64,000 bases of DNA from Saprospiraceae bacterium. GTDB lineage: Bacteria; Bacteroidota; Bacteroidia; Chitinophagales; Saprospiraceae. This document shows, one piece after another, positions 37,094-45,992 of the stretch (within the stretch, counting starts at the first letter, position 1; every line of letters begins with the position of its first letter). Location of the stretch: NCBI GenBank assembly GCA_020628095.1, contig JAHDFP010000001.1:124001-188000 (forward strand), in the 5' to 3' direction. A program made the translations under genes and the position numbers. Under the pieces are notes generated by a model that saw only the letters and a list, made by a program, of their open reading frames with translations, was not told the DNA's origin and did no database searches.

Positions 37094-37897
37094 TTGATCT
37101 TATATGATGATACACATATAGAGGCCCTCCTCGATCACGAAAGCAAAGCAGACCTAAAGGTATATACTCTGGGGAGGTTTTCTGTGCATCTGAACGGAGA
37201 GATGATTCCTGATAACTGGGGACGCAATAAGACAATCCAATTATTTCAGTTTCTTTTTCTATCCAGAAACAGGATGGCACTGCACAAAGAGCAAATAATA
37301 GATCGGCTATGGGAGGAGTCTGGTAGTGATCAAGATTTCAAAGTGGCTCTGCACGGCATCACAAAAACCTTAGAACCCAAAAGAAAGGGACGCGAAAAAT
37401 CCAAATACGTAGATAGGCAGGGTGTCTCATATAAGCTCAATATGGACAACATCTGGCTGGACAGTCAGGCCATGGAATCCTATATAGAGATAGGAAACAA
37501 TACAGCCAATACACAAAGGGAACTGGCGATCATCGCCCTACAATATGCCGTCAGATTATACAAAGGCATATTCTTACCTAATCGTATCTACGAGGACTGG
37601 ACGACGACGGAAAGGGAAAGACTACAGATGCTAGCCCTGAGCGCGCATATCAGTCTCGCACAACTATTGCTGGAAGAACAAACTAACGAAAGTATCCGCC
37701 TGACGGAACAAGCACTCAATATAGACCCCACATGGGAAGAAGCCTACCGCATACAGATGATGGGGCATATTGCCAATGGTAACCGCCCACAGGCTATTCG
37801 TACTTATAAAAAATGCTGCGACATATTACAGCAAGAGTATGATATACCACCTATGCCCGAGACAGTCAAGTTATTTGAGAATATCAAAAAGTCGTAA
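37094..37897 (+). CDS. SARP/AfsR-type transcriptional regulator with BTAD domain
   Basis: 267 residues from TTG 37094, the only in-frame start after the upstream stop at 37082. Residues ~20-110 are a winged-helix domain of the OmpR/SARP kind (LKVYTLGRFSVHLNGE, then KEQIIDRLWEESGSDQDFKVALHGITKTLEP). Residues ~130-265 are the bacterial transcriptional activation domain made of TPR-like helices (ALQYAVRLYKGIFL, ERERLQMLALSAHISLAQLLLEE, DPTWEEAYRIQMMGHIANGNRPQAIRTYKKC). It has no AAA or receiver domain. It precedes the phasin-like genes by 117 bases, so control of the lipid-inclusion genes is a reasonable inference. Confidence 0.85.
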   Translation: MILYDDTHIEALLDHESKADLKVYTLGRFSVHLNGEMIPDNWGRNKTIQLFQFLFLSRNRMALHKEQIIDRLWEESGSDQDFKVALHGITKTLEPKRKGREKSKYVDRQGVSYKLNMDNIWLDSQAMESYIEIGNNTANTQRELAIIALQYAVRLYKGIFLPNRIYEDWTTTERERLQMLALSAHISLAQLLLEEQTNESIRLTEQALNIDPTWEEAYRIQMMGHIANGNRPQAIRTYKKCCDILQQEYDIPPMPETVKLFENIKKS

Positions 37898-38014
37898 AGT
37901 GTTGGTTTTCAGCTTCTTACTGACTATTCTCCTTTACTGAAACCACACTGTAACTCAGTTGTAACTTCGCCTTCTTTTATTTGTATCATCATTAATAAAA
38001 AAAGCATTTAAAAA

Positions 38015-38542
38015 ATGGCGACTAAAGCTGCAAATAAAAGAACCTTGAACTACAGAAGAAACCAAGTTATGGACTCTGTAAAGAACGTAAATGGAATGGT
38101 CCTGGACCTAACTGAGAACATCATAGAAGAAACTTTAGCAACTGGTGCGAAGTACCAAAAAGTGGCTGCAAGTGCAATCAGAAAGTCTGAGCCTATCATA
38201 GAGAAGCAAGTAGACATGATTTTTGATTCTGTAGAGCTTGCAATAGACCAATTCCAAAACAACAGCAAGAGATTACAAAAACTATTAGGTATCACTAAGC
38301 AAGTAAAATCTGCTAAAAACCAAATAGGAAAAATCGTCAACGTGGTATCTAAAAAAGTAGAAGATAGCGTAGAGGATGCAGAAAAAGTTATCAAGAAAAC
38401 GAGAAGAAAAGCAACTCCTAAGAAAGTCGTGAAAGCTGTAAAAGCGGAGGTGAAAAGAACAAGAAAAACAGTGAGTAAAAAAGCTAATTCTACTGCAAGA
38501 AGAGCTAAGAAAACTGTCAGACGCGCAACGACTAAAAAATAA
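38015..38542 (+). CDS. Phasin-like protein with lysine-rich histone-like tail
   Basis: 175 residues. The first ~120 form an amphipathic helical domain (MVLDLTENIIEETLATGAKYQKVAASAIRKSEPIIEKQVDMIFDSVELAIDQF in parts), and the last ~50 are Lys/Arg/Ala-rich repeats (RRKATPKKVVKAVKAEVKRTRKTVSKK). This is the layout of PhaF-type phasins, which coat storage granules and tie them to the nucleoid. The core is repeated in the next gene, a paralogue. No PHA synthase is present in the window. With a wax ester synthase/DGAT nearby, the granule may contain neutral lipid. The function is inference. Confidence 0.7.
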   Translation: MATKAANKRTLNYRRNQVMDSVKNVNGMVLDLTENIIEETLATGAKYQKVAASAIRKSEPIIEKQVDMIFDSVELAIDQFQNNSKRLQKLLGITKQVKSAKNQIGKIVNVVSKKVEDSVEDAEKVIKKTRRKATPKKVVKAVKAEVKRTRKTVSKKANSTARRAKKTVRRATTKK

Positions 38543-38583
38543 TTTTACAATAATCTAATCCACAAATAAAAAAAGCAAATATC

Positions 38584-38856
38584 ATGGCAACTAAAAGCAA
38601 AGATATTATCGATATAGATCGCATAAAAAACTCTACTAAAAAAGTGAATAATTTCTTGATAGACACGACTGAGATGATCGTAGACGAAACGATAGACAGA
38701 ACGGCGTCATGGCAAAATGTCGCAGACAAAGCCATCAAGGGTGGATTCAAATTAGCAGAGAAGCAAGCTGATATTACATTCAAAGCGCTTGAGACTTTGA
38801 AAAAGCAATGGTTCAAAGGTCAAAAGAACTTCCAGGAAAGAATGAGCAATAACTAA
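38584..38856 (+). CDS. Small phasin-like protein
   Basis: 90 residues, a paralogue of the preceding protein without the basic tail. Its central helix (FLIDTTEMIVDETIDRTASWQNVADKAIKGGFKLAEKQADITFKALE in parts) aligns along its length with that of the upstream gene. It lies 41 bases behind it, so both come from one transcript, ended by the hairpin at 38884-38920. A long-tail/short pair is reminiscent of PhaF and PhaI. The role as an inclusion coat protein is inferred. Confidence 0.68.
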   Translation: MATKSKDIIDIDRIKNSTKKVNNFLIDTTEMIVDETIDRTASWQNVADKAIKGGFKLAEKQADITFKALETLKKQWFKGQKNFQERMSNN

Positions 38857-38883
38857 TTGCAATTATAATCCGATGTTCCAGTT

Positions 38884-38920
38884 GAAAGCCAAAACTTCTA
38901 TTATTGAGGTTTTGGCTTTC
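38884..38920 (+). terminator. Hairpin terminator after phasin-like genes
   Basis: Perfect 12-bp stem GAAAGCCAAAAC (38884-38895) with GTTTTGGCTTTC (38909-38920), 28 bases after the stop codon. The trailing T tract is weak (GGCAATTTTA). Confidence 0.6.
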
Positions 38921-39022
38921 GGCAATTTTACAATGAACAATTATCGCTTGTCTTTCTTTAGATAACTTTAGTTAAATTTAGAATGTACTTTCCATTGAGC
39001 TAGCAATAACCAAATAATACTC

Positions 39023-39805
39023 ATGAGTACGCCAACAGAAATAGAAAATATAAAGAGACCATCCATAGCCCTCGGGCTGACAGAGGGTCTGAGAGCAATG
39101 ATGGATTTTGGCTGGTATTTTCCTTACCGACTTTGGACTAAAAACGAAAGCGGAGGAGATGGTCATCCTGTACTTATACTACCAGGATTTATGGCATCTG
39201 ATTTTTCCACCATACCACTCAGGAGCTTCATACATAAGCTGGGCTATAAAGTCTACGGATGGGGCGAAGGCAGAAACTTTGCACACGTAGAATACATAGA
39301 GCTTCTTCTCGAAAAATTAGATAGAATATACCAGAAGCATAACGAAAAAGTGACCCTCATCGGATGGAGTCTAGGTGGGATATATGCAAGACAACTGGCC
39401 AAACATGATCCCAGCATTATCAGACAGATCATTGTCATGGGATCACCGTTTCAAGGAGTTCGTATGGCTAATAATGCGAGCTGGATGTATGATATCCTCA
39501 AAAAAAGCAAACTCGTATCAAAGAAAATAGACGAAAAATTATTGGACGATATTCCTCTGCCAGCACCAGTGCCTACGACGGCGATATATACAAAAGAAGA
39601 CGGTGTCGTCCCTTGGGAACTATGTCTGGAAGAAGAAGATGAGTGGCATCAGAACATACAAGTCAGAGGCAGTCATCTTGGGTTAGGTGTCAATCCGCTC
39701 GTCTTGCAGATCGTTGCTGATAGATTAAAATATCAAAAAGAGGACTGGGAATACTTCGAAACTAGTAATTTGGTAGAAGAGTTGCTTGTATATACAGAGA
39801 CCTGA
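39023..39805 (+). CDS. Alpha/beta-hydrolase (lipase/esterase type)
   Basis: 260 residues with a standard alpha/beta-hydrolase fold: oxyanion-loop strand HPVLILPGFMASD, nucleophile elbow GWSLGG with S116, acid D193 (KEDGVVPW) and H218 (RGSHLGLG). No signal peptide is seen, so it acts in the cytoplasm. It lies 23 bases ahead of the wax ester synthase/DGAT gene, or 62 with the preferred start of the latter. A role in mobilising or editing stored neutral lipid is the simplest reading; the substrate is unproven. Confidence 0.85.
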   Translation: MSTPTEIENIKRPSIALGLTEGLRAMMDFGWYFPYRLWTKNESGGDGHPVLILPGFMASDFSTIPLRSFIHKLGYKVYGWGEGRNFAHVEYIELLLEKLDRIYQKHNEKVTLIGWSLGGIYARQLAKHDPSIIRQIIVMGSPFQGVRMANNASWMYDILKKSKLVSKKIDEKLLDDIPLPAPVPTTAIYTKEDGVVPWELCLEEEDEWHQNIQVRGSHLGLGVNPLVLQIVADRLKYQKEDWEYFETSNLVEELLVYTET

Positions 39806-39867
39806 TCACACGACCAAAAAATAATTTTTTGAAAAAAACACTTTTTGACCAATTCGAATTAGCAGGA

Positions 39868-41658
39868 ATGTCACCTATCAGTGGCATGGATTCCACCTTC
39901 CTTTACGCAGAAACGCCTACAAGTCCTATGCATATAGGTGGTGTCGCCGTGATCGAAGGATCATTAGATTTCAAAACATTTAAGAGAACTATTGCCTCGC
40001 GTATACATCAGATTCCCAAACTGAGACAGCGCCTGATGCAAGTTCCATTTAGTATAGATCACCCTTATTGGGTAGATGATCCAGATTTCAATCTTGACAT
40101 GCATATAGATCATGTCGCCCTTCCCAAGCCCGGTAGCTGGAAAAATCTCAGACGTCTCGCTTCTAAATTATTTAGTGAGCCGTTAGACAAATCAAGACCT
40201 CTATGGTCCTTTACTTTTGTAGAGGGCCTGGACCAATTATCACAGGTCAAGCCCGGCTCAGTCGCCATTATATCCAAAATACACCATGTCGCCATCGATG
40301 GTATTGGTGGAGCTGGGATATTAGGTATTATTTTCGATCTGAGTCCAGAGGTCAAAGAAATACCAGAGCCAAGACCATATAATCCAGCACCACTACCTAA
40401 TGATATGGCACTGATTATGAAAAGTACTTTGAGCTTCGCTCAGAAGCCTTTTAAGTTTCCTAATCTGGTGAAGAATACGGTCATGTCCACCCTCAAAGCA
40501 GGCTTTATGACAAGGGCGCAACATCTTGACTTACCGACCGCACCATTTTCGGCTCCTAAGACTCCACTTAATAGAAAAATATCGGCACAGCGAAAATGGA
40601 ACACGACAATCTTATCACTCAAGCGTGTGAAAAGATTAAAGACCATCATGGGTACAACGCTCAACGATATTGTGCTTGGTATCTGTTCTGGCGCTCTGAG
40701 AAGGTATCTGGAAGAAAAGAAAAAACTTCCCAATAAGCCATTAGTGGCAATGGTACCCATATCCACTAAAAACTCCACGGTGCAAGAAGGCGGAAATAAC
40801 TTATCAGCAATGCTGGTACAGTTAGCAACCAATGTGGAAGACAGAATAGAGCGTATAGAAACCATCTATGAAAACACCATCAAAGGAAAAACGTATCAAG
40901 GCGCGATGGGAGCCAAATCTTTGTCTAATATAGCAGAAGCCGTGCCTTTCGGCGTGGCAAATCAGGCAGCACGCCTATACTCCCGTTATAACTTATCCAA
41001 GTTACATAATCCAGTATTCAATGTAGTGATAACTAATGTGCCCGGACCTCAACTACCGATATATCTTGCAGGTCATAAGCTACATTCCATCATGGGAATG
41101 GCCCCGATAATAGATGGCATGGGGCTCATCATTACCGTACTGAGTTATGACGGCAATATCACCATAAGTCCAACCTCCGATGTCAAGTCGATGCCTGATC
41201 TCACACTATTCTCTGACTATATACTGGACGAAGCCAATGCCTTAGAAGCAGACATCTTGGCTTATGAAAAAGAAGGTAAAAAGCCAAAGAAAAAAGCCAA
41301 AACCACCAAGCCTAAAAAAACTGAAACAGATGCCTTCTTTGGGTTCGTCAGAAAGTATTTAAAACACAATCCTGATTTCGTAAAGAAACCAGTGGGACTA
41401 TTCCAGTTCCATGTAGAAGGCGAGACCAAAGTAGATTATCAACTCAATCTGCGCAAACCACCTGGCAGTGTGAGAAAAGGCGTCTCCAAAGACCCCGATG
41501 TCATTGTCAAGATCAAGGAGAAGTACCTACTACGCATCGCCAAAAAAGATATGAATGTCCCAACGGCATTCGTCCAAGGGCGTATTAAGCTAGAAGGTGA
41601 TTCTGCGATAGGTATGAAGTTGGCTTCTATTTTGAAGCAGTTGCCAGAGTATAATTGA
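39868..41658 (+). CDS. Wax ester synthase/diacylglycerol acyltransferase fused to an SCP2-like domain
   Basis: About 596 residues from ATG 39868, which matches the usual N-terminus of the family (MSPISGMDSTFLYAE); a TTG at 39829 would add 13 residues. The catalytic motif HHVAIDG (HHxxxDG) lies near residue 140, and the PMHIGG start and FNVVITNVPGPQ segment are also characteristic. It transfers acyl groups to fatty alcohol or diacylglycerol, making wax ester or triacylglycerol. After ~450 residues comes a Lys-rich linker (KKPKKKAKTTKPKK), then ~110 residues resembling the SCP2 sterol-carrier fold (DPDVIVKIKEKYLLRIAKKD and AFVQGRIKLEGDSAIGMKLASIL). The fusion suggests a built-in lipid carrier. 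Confidence 0.92.
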   Translation: MSPISGMDSTFLYAETPTSPMHIGGVAVIEGSLDFKTFKRTIASRIHQIPKLRQRLMQVPFSIDHPYWVDDPDFNLDMHIDHVALPKPGSWKNLRRLASKLFSEPLDKSRPLWSFTFVEGLDQLSQVKPGSVAIISKIHHVAIDGIGGAGILGIIFDLSPEVKEIPEPRPYNPAPLPNDMALIMKSTLSFAQKPFKFPNLVKNTVMSTLKAGFMTRAQHLDLPTAPFSAPKTPLNRKISAQRKWNTTILSLKRVKRLKTIMGTTLNDIVLGICSGALRRYLEEKKKLPNKPLVAMVPISTKNSTVQEGGNNLSAMLVQLATNVEDRIERIETIYENTIKGKTYQGAMGAKSLSNIAEAVPFGVANQAARLYSRYNLSKLHNPVFNVVITNVPGPQLPIYLAGHKLHSIMGMAPIIDGMGLIITVLSYDGNITISPTSDVKSMPDLTLFSDYILDEANALEADILAYEKEGKKPKKKAKTTKPKKTETDAFFGFVRKYLKHNPDFVKKPVGLFQFHVEGETKVDYQLNLRKPPGSVRKGVSKDPDVIVKIKEKYLLRIAKKDMNVPTAFVQGRIKLEGDSAIGMKLASILKQLPEYN

Positions 41659-41686
41659 TCAGAATATTGAGTCCGGTAAAATGATC

Positions 41687-41719
41687 AATAAACAGGTATA
41701 GGTTATACCTGTTTATTTT
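41687..41719. terminator. Bidirectional terminator between convergent genes
   Basis: Perfect 14-bp stem AATAAACAGGTATA (41687-41700) with TATACCTGTTTATT (41704-41717) around a GGT loop, between the stop codons of the WS/DGAT gene (plus) and the lipoprotein gene at 41713 (minus). It overlaps the last codons of the latter. Confidence 0.75.
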
Positions 41720-42519
41720 CTATGAGTAGGTTTCTTATTTAAGATCCAGAATTCTCCCCAAGCTAATGGTCGTCCTCCTCGAGCACCTTGCACAATTTCC
41801 TCTAAACTCCCAACATTAATAGAATCTATATTAACAACTTGTTCTATACAATGGGCTAATTCTAAGCTGTCCTTCTTATTTTTTGGCTTTGTCGATATTT
41901 TGGTCTTTTTTAGATTTCCAGCGGCATCTACAAAAAAATGAAACAAAACTCTATTGTCAGTCTCCATGGAACAATTATTAATTATTACTTCTTCTAGATG
42001 CTTCATTTTATCTCTTCTAACCATCCATAATGAATCGTTTCTGATATCTTGCATTATAGAATAAAATTCAATTGGAGGCAGTGGAGGGATAAACTTATCT
42101 TCTGGGGGATGTAATATATAGGCACCTCTGCTTCTTATGGAAACGCGAACGATATTGTTCTTAGTTATTATTTCGACAGAATCCGTTAAAATATTAAACT
42201 CAAAATCATAATCTGCATTAACAGATAAGAATCTTGTTGACTTAGTTGTATCTATTACCCAATCATTAGATTTAGAATTCAATAAAAGGTAATCATAGAA
42301 TTGTGAAGATTTTATAATTAACTCAACCGTATCTTTCTTGCTCTTTTTAGTTGTTATCTCGAATGGCTCTTTAAAAGTAAAGGAAGAATTATCTATCCAA
42401 TTGCGATTAATATTAAGAGTGTATGTCCCATTCTCATTCAGATGACAATTCATTTTGATACTGCTTTTACAAGCTAATAAACCTATAAAAACACAAATTA
42501 CTATTACATATATTTTCAT
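41713..42519 (-). CDS. Lipoprotein with a TonB C-terminal-like domain
   Basis: 268 residues with a short signal and lipobox LLAC (C17). The middle is beta-rich and unrecognised. The last ~80 residues (VLFHFFVDAAGNLKKTKIS, then a helix with ELAHCIEQ and RPLAWGEFWILNKK) follow the strand-helix-strand order of TonB C-terminal domains, where V-x-F-x-V-x-x-x-G starts the domain. There is no membrane anchor or proline-rich spacer, so it is not a TonB energiser. It lies 21 bases after the acyltransferase fusion and may be co-transcribed with it. Confidence 0.65.
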   Translation of the reverse strand: MKIYVIVICVFIGLLACKSSIKMNCHLNENGTYTLNINRNWIDNSSFTFKEPFEITTKKSKKDTVELIIKSSQFYDYLLLNSKSNDWVIDTTKSTRFLSVNADYDFEFNILTDSVEIITKNNIVRVSIRSRGAYILHPPEDKFIPPLPPIEFYSIMQDIRNDSLWMVRRDKMKHLEEVIINNCSMETDNRVLFHFFVDAAGNLKKTKISTKPKNKKDSLELAHCIEQVVNIDSINVGSLEEIVQGARGGRPLAWGEFWILNKKPTHRK

Positions 42520-42540
42520 GATACTAATGGCTTAAAATCT

Positions 42541-45500
42541 TCACTGCCCCAACTCCTTCAAATACATATTCCTGATCTCCTCTATGTAATTATCGAGATG
42601 TCTTCGTTTCCACGTCTTTGTAGATATAGGGTCTAAGACGACGACTTCGACGACGGCGGGTCTGATGACGCTGGACCCTCTAGGCATGGCGTCGTGTGCG
42701 TTTTTGATAACGATGGGTACGATGGGTACTTTAGCTTGCATTGCTAGATGGAAAGCTCCTTTTTTGAATCTTCCCAGCTGATAATCATAACTACGTGTGC
42801 CTTCTGGCGCTAAGCCTATAGACGTTCCGTTCTTGAGCGCATCGACGGCAGGCTGCATGGCTTCTATGGCTTTTTCCCTGTTAGAGCGATCTATGAATAT
42901 CATACCCGCCGCTTTGAATATAGGACCTAATGGAGAGTATTGTAATTCTTTCTTGGCAATGCCGACGGCATCTTTTCTGACTAGCTTAGCCAGTATCATG
43001 AGATCCACATTACTCTGATGATTGAATATGAATACGGCTGGTCTGGCCTTCCACATATTCTCCTCGTTTTTGACGATGAGTTTGATACCAGCAATCCATG
43101 TACCCAGATCACCGATCATAGCCATCATGGAGTTTGTCCCTTCTTTCCAGTCTCGATTGAGCAAGCCAGCGGAGAGTCCCGATAACACAGCTGGAGCAAC
43201 AGTCGTCATCGTCATCCCTGTCCTGAATAAGTCAGTCACCTTCGGTCGACCCGCATCATTAAATCTATAGATACCCCAGTCGTTTTCTATAGCAACCGCA
43301 GATAATTCTTTATCAGGATTGACGGGTTTAGGGTGTCCGACGATTTCCAGCAGCGGCATATCCTCATTACTGTCAGTATAGAAAAAACTCTTAGACAGAT
43401 CGATGTTATGTTCTTCTGCAAAAGTGCGACCCGCATGGGCCTTGCCTTCGCCCCAGCAAGCGGGCTCTTCTATCTTACCTGTAAATTTTCCGCCTTCTAC
43501 TTCCATCCGTGTACACATGATATGCTTGATACCGAGGTCTCTGGCAACAGGTTCTACTTGATACGGGGTTGCTGCAGATACGATCGCCACCGTGTGCCCT
43601 TTGGCCATGTGCGCCTGTACTAAGGCTCTGGATTCTGGAATGATGGTTTTAGAGAGGTACTTGAGATAGACTTCTTCTCCGAGATTTTGTAATGCTGTCT
43701 CATCCTGACCTGCTATCCCTTTAGCACTGATGGCTGCCAGACCTGCAAAATTTTTATTACCGATCGCATAGACCAGTGCGCCACTAAACTGTGCCGCCAT
43801 TTCTTTGGGGGTCATCTTACCACTCTTAAGTCGCGCAGTCACGAATTGTTTAGCAGAAAAACCAGAAATCAATGTCCTATCTAAATCAAAGAACGCAGCA
43901 ATATGCGGCCCTTCTTCACCTTCTATATCAGTTACTGTGATATCCACATCTGAGGACCCTGGTATAACACTTTCATCCGTAGATAAGTCTGCCAATGTCA
44001 CATCAGATGACTGAAAATAATCCGACAACTTATCCATCCTGTGAGAAAGATCATTGAGCTGCTCTATCCATATCTCGATAGCCTCTTTTTTTGGATCGTT
44101 CTCTGTGGGTACAAGATTTTTATTTTGGGCTAACCTCAGGCCATTACTTATAAAAGGCTTAGAGACGGATTCTAATCGATGTATCTTCCCTTTCCAATGC
44201 AATTCTTCTCCATAAAAAAGACAGGCACGCATTAACTGTTGTTTTGTATACGTTCTACCCTCCTCCAAGTTCTTCAGAGCATAAGCTACCACTTTGTATG
44301 CTTCTACCAAAGTCTTAAGCACCACATGAGATACAAATATGGATTGACCCGCCAAGAGGCCTGCCAATTCGTCTGGTCGTTTGGTCATCATATTGGACCA
44401 ATCTTCATTCAGTTCGTTGAGTTGGTTTTCTATCTCATCTGAGAACTTCGATTTGTTAGAATAGAAAAACTCAAACTTGAATAAATCCCTGATCCGCATT
44501 ATTTCTTCCCAGAAAGTCAATAAGACTTCTTCGGGTTTTTCTTCTATCACTTTGACTAGGGCCAACTCTATAAAGGCTCTTTGATAGAGGTGATGCGTTG
44601 CCATATTCGCATAATAGTTGGCCTTAAGGAATTTCTCCGGGACAATAGAATATTTAGCAGTTACACCGTCTCCTACCAGTTGTATAATATTGGCTTTGAC
44701 TAGAAGATTAAGTGATCGCTGGATATTTTCTCCCAGGAATTGTCCCTTGTCGATCAGTCCATCTGGTTTTTGAGATTCTATGATCTTCATGAGTTGTAAT
44801 ACAATAGCCTCTGTGCTCCTTCTCGTGAGGGCAAACTTGCTGAGGAGTGCTGTACATATAAGACTGCCTGTGGTAACAGGTGTCACTTCATTGATACCAT
44901 GAGCCAGCTCAAAAGCAAACTTAGATATAGATGGTGTCTCGTTATTTTCATCATCAGGGATGACGGACTTTTCTAGTTCGTTATAATCTACAGGTTCACC
45001 TATTCGCAAAGAAATTCGGCCATGGTCTTCACCCATTTTTCTGACATAATTGAGAAACCAAGTCAGGCTCTCTCTGGTCTTCTTCTTTCCTCTACCCTCC
45101 TTTGTCATATCCTCCACATCAGGAATGAGATCGTAGACAATCGAGATGGGGACGTACTTAACCTCCGCCGTGGATTGCATTTCTGCCTCCTGGATATATT
45201 TGAGTATGCCCATCTTAGGCCATACGAGCTTACCCGTACGACTGCGTGTCCCCTCCAGCGCCCACATGAAGTGTTGCTTATTTTGCACCAGATGCGCTAT
45301 AAAATGTCTCAGAGTCGCCTTATATATTTCGTCATCTCTGAAGGAGCGACGTATAAAAATAGCTCCTGCCCTTCTTCCTAATTGGCCCAGCCCTGCAAAT
45401 GCCATATTGATCCCAGCAAATATGTAAGGTATCCTTAGGCCATGACGGGCCAGCGCAATACCTAATACGAACATATCTATATATGTCTTATGCGTCATAA

Positions 45501-45789
45501 CGAAAGCCACCGAGTGACGTCGCATCATCTTAGCCAGATTTTTAATCTCTGATAGATTTACGTCGATAATCTTATCATACGCCCTATCGACAATAAACTC
45601 CGCTAACTGCACCCCAAAAGTGTGCATCACGGGATGCTGCGTGGTGTACAATTCTTGTAAGGCTTGCTCTGCTTGCGCCAGAACATCTTCCTTGGTGAGA
45701 TTATGTTTTTGTGCAAGTAGGGATATTGTTTTCCTAAACTGTGGATCGTCTAATATGGCCTCAAAATTCTCTTCCATTACTCTGGACAA
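42541..45789 (-). CDS. Triple fusion: PlsB-like acyltransferase, HAD-IB phosphatase, PlsC acyltransferase
   Basis: 1082 residues. The N-terminal part (about 1-600) has glycerol-3-phosphate acyltransferase-type motifs: HKTYID (HX4D) near 97, RRSFRDDEIY near 148 and EGTRSRTGK near 178. The middle (about 625-830) is a HAD phosphatase with FDLDRT near 635, SAATPYQ, and YTDSNEDMPLL. The C-terminal part (about 880-1082) is a second acyltransferase with NHQSNVD near 923 and EGTRS near 1000. In principle it could acylate glycerol 3-phosphate twice and remove the phosphate, giving diacylglycerol for the nearby WS/DGAT. Actinobacterial HAD-PlsC fusions are known. Individual activities are inferred from motifs. 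Confidence 0.88.
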   Translation of the reverse strand: MSRVMEENFEAILDDPQFRKTISLLAQKHNLTKEDVLAQAEQALQELYTTQHPVMHTFGVQLAEFIVDRAYDKIIDVNLSEIKNLAKMMRRHSVAFVMTHKTYIDMFVLGIALARHGLRIPYIFAGINMAFAGLGQLGRRAGAIFIRRSFRDDEIYKATLRHFIAHLVQNKQHFMWALEGTRSRTGKLVWPKMGILKYIQEAEMQSTAEVKYVPISIVYDLIPDVEDMTKEGRGKKKTRESLTWFLNYVRKMGEDHGRISLRIGEPVDYNELEKSVIPDDENNETPSISKFAFELAHGINEVTPVTTGSLICTALLSKFALTRRSTEAIVLQLMKIIESQKPDGLIDKGQFLGENIQRSLNLLVKANIIQLVGDGVTAKYSIVPEKFLKANYYANMATHHLYQRAFIELALVKVIEEKPEEVLLTFWEEIMRIRDLFKFEFFYSNKSKFSDEIENQLNELNEDWSNMMTKRPDELAGLLAGQSIFVSHVVLKTLVEAYKVVAYALKNLEEGRTYTKQQLMRACLFYGEELHWKGKIHRLESVSKPFISNGLRLAQNKNLVPTENDPKKEAIEIWIEQLNDLSHRMDKLSDYFQSSDVTLADLSTDESVIPGSSDVDITVTDIEGEEGPHIAAFFDLDRTLISGFSAKQFVTARLKSGKMTPKEMAAQFSGALVYAIGNKNFAGLAAISAKGIAGQDETALQNLGEEVYLKYLSKTIIPESRALVQAHMAKGHTVAIVSAATPYQVEPVARDLGIKHIMCTRMEVEGGKFTGKIEEPACWGEGKAHAGRTFAEEHNIDLSKSFFYTDSNEDMPLLEIVGHPKPVNPDKELSAVAIENDWGIYRFNDAGRPKVTDLFRTGMTMTTVAPAVLSGLSAGLLNRDWKEGTNSMMAMIGDLGTWIAGIKLIVKNEENMWKARPAVFIFNHQSNVDLMILAKLVRKDAVGIAKKELQYSPLGPIFKAAGMIFIDRSNREKAIEAMQPAVDALKNGTSIGLAPEGTRSYDYQLGRFKKGAFHLAMQAKVPIVPIVIKNAHDAMPRGSSVIRPAVVEVVVLDPISTKTWKRRHLDNYIEEIRNMYLKELGQ

Positions 45790-45926
45790 GATAACAAAAG
45801 CTATTTATTGTTGGTGTATGACTATATTAATTTTGGAAAACAATCTCTGTGCGATATAAAATCAGTTCAATTTATAAATCTTAAGAATAATTTATATAAT
45901 CATTAAGATTGTTTAATATAAAGTGG

Positions 45927-45958
45927 CTTGTTGTAAGAAAGGTGCTTACCTAACTTTG
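45927..45958 (+). promoter_or_regulatory. Bacteroidota-type promoter for the twin lipoproteins
   Basis: CTTG (45927-45930), a 20-base spacer, and TAACTTTG (45951-45958) match the -33 TTTG / -7 TAnnTTTG arrangement. The start codon of the first lipoprotein follows 34 bases later. Confidence 0.55.
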
Positions 45959-45992
45959 ACATTATTATATAATCAACTAAATATAACAAGCA

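Noticed and set aside
38015-38856. Histone-like DNA-binding pair or PHA phasins proper
   Set aside because: The basic tail alone would fit a histone-like role, but the amphipathic core is shared with a tail-less paralogue, which fits inclusion coat proteins better. PHA itself is not favoured because no PHA synthase is in the window; this remains open elsewhere in the genome.
41713-42519. TonB energy-transducing protein
   Set aside because: The C-terminal domain resembles TonB, but the protein is a lipoprotein with no inner-membrane anchor or proline-rich spacer.
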